Assembly: GCA_002280485.1 (NCBI GenBank)
Contig: NCED01000072.1
Coordinates: forward strand, 1-7,511
From: Caulobacterales bacterium 32-69-10
GTDB taxonomy: Bacteria; Pseudomonadota; Alphaproteobacteria; Caulobacterales; Caulobacteraceae
DNA length: 7,511 bases
Direction of reading: 5' to 3'
Positions 6,799 to 7,511 of the stretch are shown here, piece after piece. The translations under genes were made by a program, and so were the position numbers. How positions within the stretch are numbered: the stretch's first letter is position 1; each line of letters starts with the position of its first letter. The notes beneath the pieces are model-generated. The model had not been told where the DNA came from, made no database searches, and worked only from the letters and a program-made list of their open reading frames with translations.

Positions 6799-6896
6799 GG
6801 ATGACGGCGCACTTATCGACCTTCAGGGCGGCGCATGCCTCGGCGGCGGGGAGCGCGGCGCGATCACGAAGGTCCGGTGGTCTAGGAATGAAGCCC

Positions 6897-7511
6897 ATGG
6901 CGATCAATCTTTCGGCGCCCCGCGCCACTGAACTCAAGCCTCGTATCGTCGTGTTCGGCGTCGGCGGCGCCGGCGGCAACGCCGTGAACAACATGATCGA
7001 CGCCGGCCTTCTGGGCGTCGAGTTCGTGGTCGCCAACACGGACGCCCAGCAGCTGGCCTTCGCCAAGACCGACCGCCGCATCCAGCTCGGGGTGTCGATC
7101 ACCCAGGGCCTGGGCGCCGGCGCCCACCCGGAAGTTGGCCAGTCGGCCGCCGTGGAATCGATCCCCGAGATCGACGAGCACCTCGACGGCGCCCACATGG
7201 TCTTCATCACCGCCGGCATGGGCGGCGGCACAGGCACCGGCGCCGCGCCGATCATCGCCAAGGCGGCCCGCGAGCGCGGCATCCTCACCGTCGGCGTCGT
7301 CACCAAGCCCTTCATGTTCGAGGGCCGCCACCGCATGCGCCTGGCCGACCAGGGCGTCAGCGACCTGCAGCGCTACGTCGACACCCTGATCGTCATCCCC
7401 AACCAGAACCTCTTCCGCATCGCCAACGAGAAGACCACCTTCGCGGAGGCCTTCGGCATGGCCGACCAGGTGCTGCACTCGGGCGTCCGTTCGATCACGG
7501 ACCTCATGGTC
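6897..7511 (+). CDS. ftsZ: Cell division protein FtsZ, N-terminal part (3' end outside window)
   Basis: FtsZ is the tubulin-like GTPase that polymerises into the division ring. The 205 visible residues cover the GTP-binding domain and the start of the core helix. They include [13 protein letters not shown] (21-33), [10 protein letters not shown] (44-53), the tubulin signature GGGTGTG (109-115), [12 protein letters not shown] (135-146), and the [10 protein letters not shown] and [16 protein letters not shown] segments (177-204). The frame is open to the last base, so the activation domain, linker and C-terminal peptide are outside. The ATG at 6897 was chosen because AGGAA (6884-6888) lies 8 nt upstream and MAINLSAPR matches the Caulobacterales FtsZ start. 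In-frame ATGs at 6888 and 6801 are less likely. A CtrA box, a palindrome and GANTC sites upstream indicate cell-cycle regulated transcription separate from ftsQA. Confidence 0.98.
   Translation, partial: MAINLSAPRATELKPRIVVFGVGGAGGNAVNNMIDAGLLGVEFVVANTDAQQLAFAKTDRRIQLGVSITQGLGAGAHPEVGQSAAVESIPEIDEHLDGAHMVFITAGMGGGTGTGAAPIIAKAARERGILTVGVVTKPFMFEGRHRMRLADQGVSDLQRYVDTLIVIPNQNLFRIANEKTTFAEAFGMADQVLHSGVRSITDLMV

Noticed and set aside
6801..6896. In-frame ATG at 6801 (and 6888) that would extend FtsZ by 32 (or 3) residues.
   Set aside because: The family N-terminus (MAI-LSAPR) starts at 6897 with AGGAA 8 nt upstream. The ATG at 6801 abuts the CtrA box and lacks a spaced ribosome-binding site.

Overview
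The window is a stretch of the division and cell-wall (dcw) gene cluster of a high-GC alphaproteobacterium. The gene order is murC (3' part), murB, a membrane sensor histidine kinase, ddl, ftsQ, ftsA, ftsZ (5' part), all on the + strand. Several things point to the order Caulobacterales (Caulobacter, Phenylobacterium or a relative). The FtsZ N-terminus starts MAINLSAPR and leads into the core without a long extension, the FtsA ends are of Caulobacter type, and codons are strongly GC3-biased. There are also TTAA-N7-TTAA (CtrA-type) boxes and a GANTC (CcrM-type) cluster where Caulobacter is known to regulate ftsQA and ftsZ. Genus and species cannot be fixed from the sequence alone.

Layout. Positions 2-829 encode the C-terminal 275 residues of MurC. 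Positions 830-950 hold a 95-nt palindromic extragenic repeat. MurB (951-1862) is followed after 34 nt by an unusual gene for this cluster: a 541-residue histidine kinase with an N-terminal multi-pass, MASE1-like sensor (1897-3522). A short gap with a plausible housekeeping promoter precedes ddl (3608-4546), which overlaps ftsQ (4534-5397) by 13 nt. A near-consensus CtrA box lies inside the ddl coding sequence, in a patch of AT-richer codons, where a promoter for ftsQA would be expected. ftsA (5445-6605) follows after 47 nt. A 291-nt intergenic region then carries the apparent ftsZ control region: three GANTC sites, a perfect 12-bp palindrome and a perfect CtrA box. ftsZ starts at 6897 and runs off the end after 205 codons.

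How the genes work together. MurB and MurC act in succession on UDP-GlcNAc-enolpyruvate and UDP-MurNAc, and Ddl supplies the D-Ala-D-Ala added later. FtsZ forms the division ring, FtsA tethers it to the membrane, and FtsQ links the cytoplasmic ring to periplasmic wall synthesis.

Main anomaly. ftsA as written encodes only 386 residues. Both ends look normal, but a block of roughly 60 residues that normally follows the EDREMIEAPPRGDD segment is absent. It contains the adenosine-side nucleotide-binding motif (TGGAS type) and part of subdomain 2B. The join near position 6380 is precisely in frame. This is either a real internal deletion in an essential division gene or a sequence or assembly artefact.
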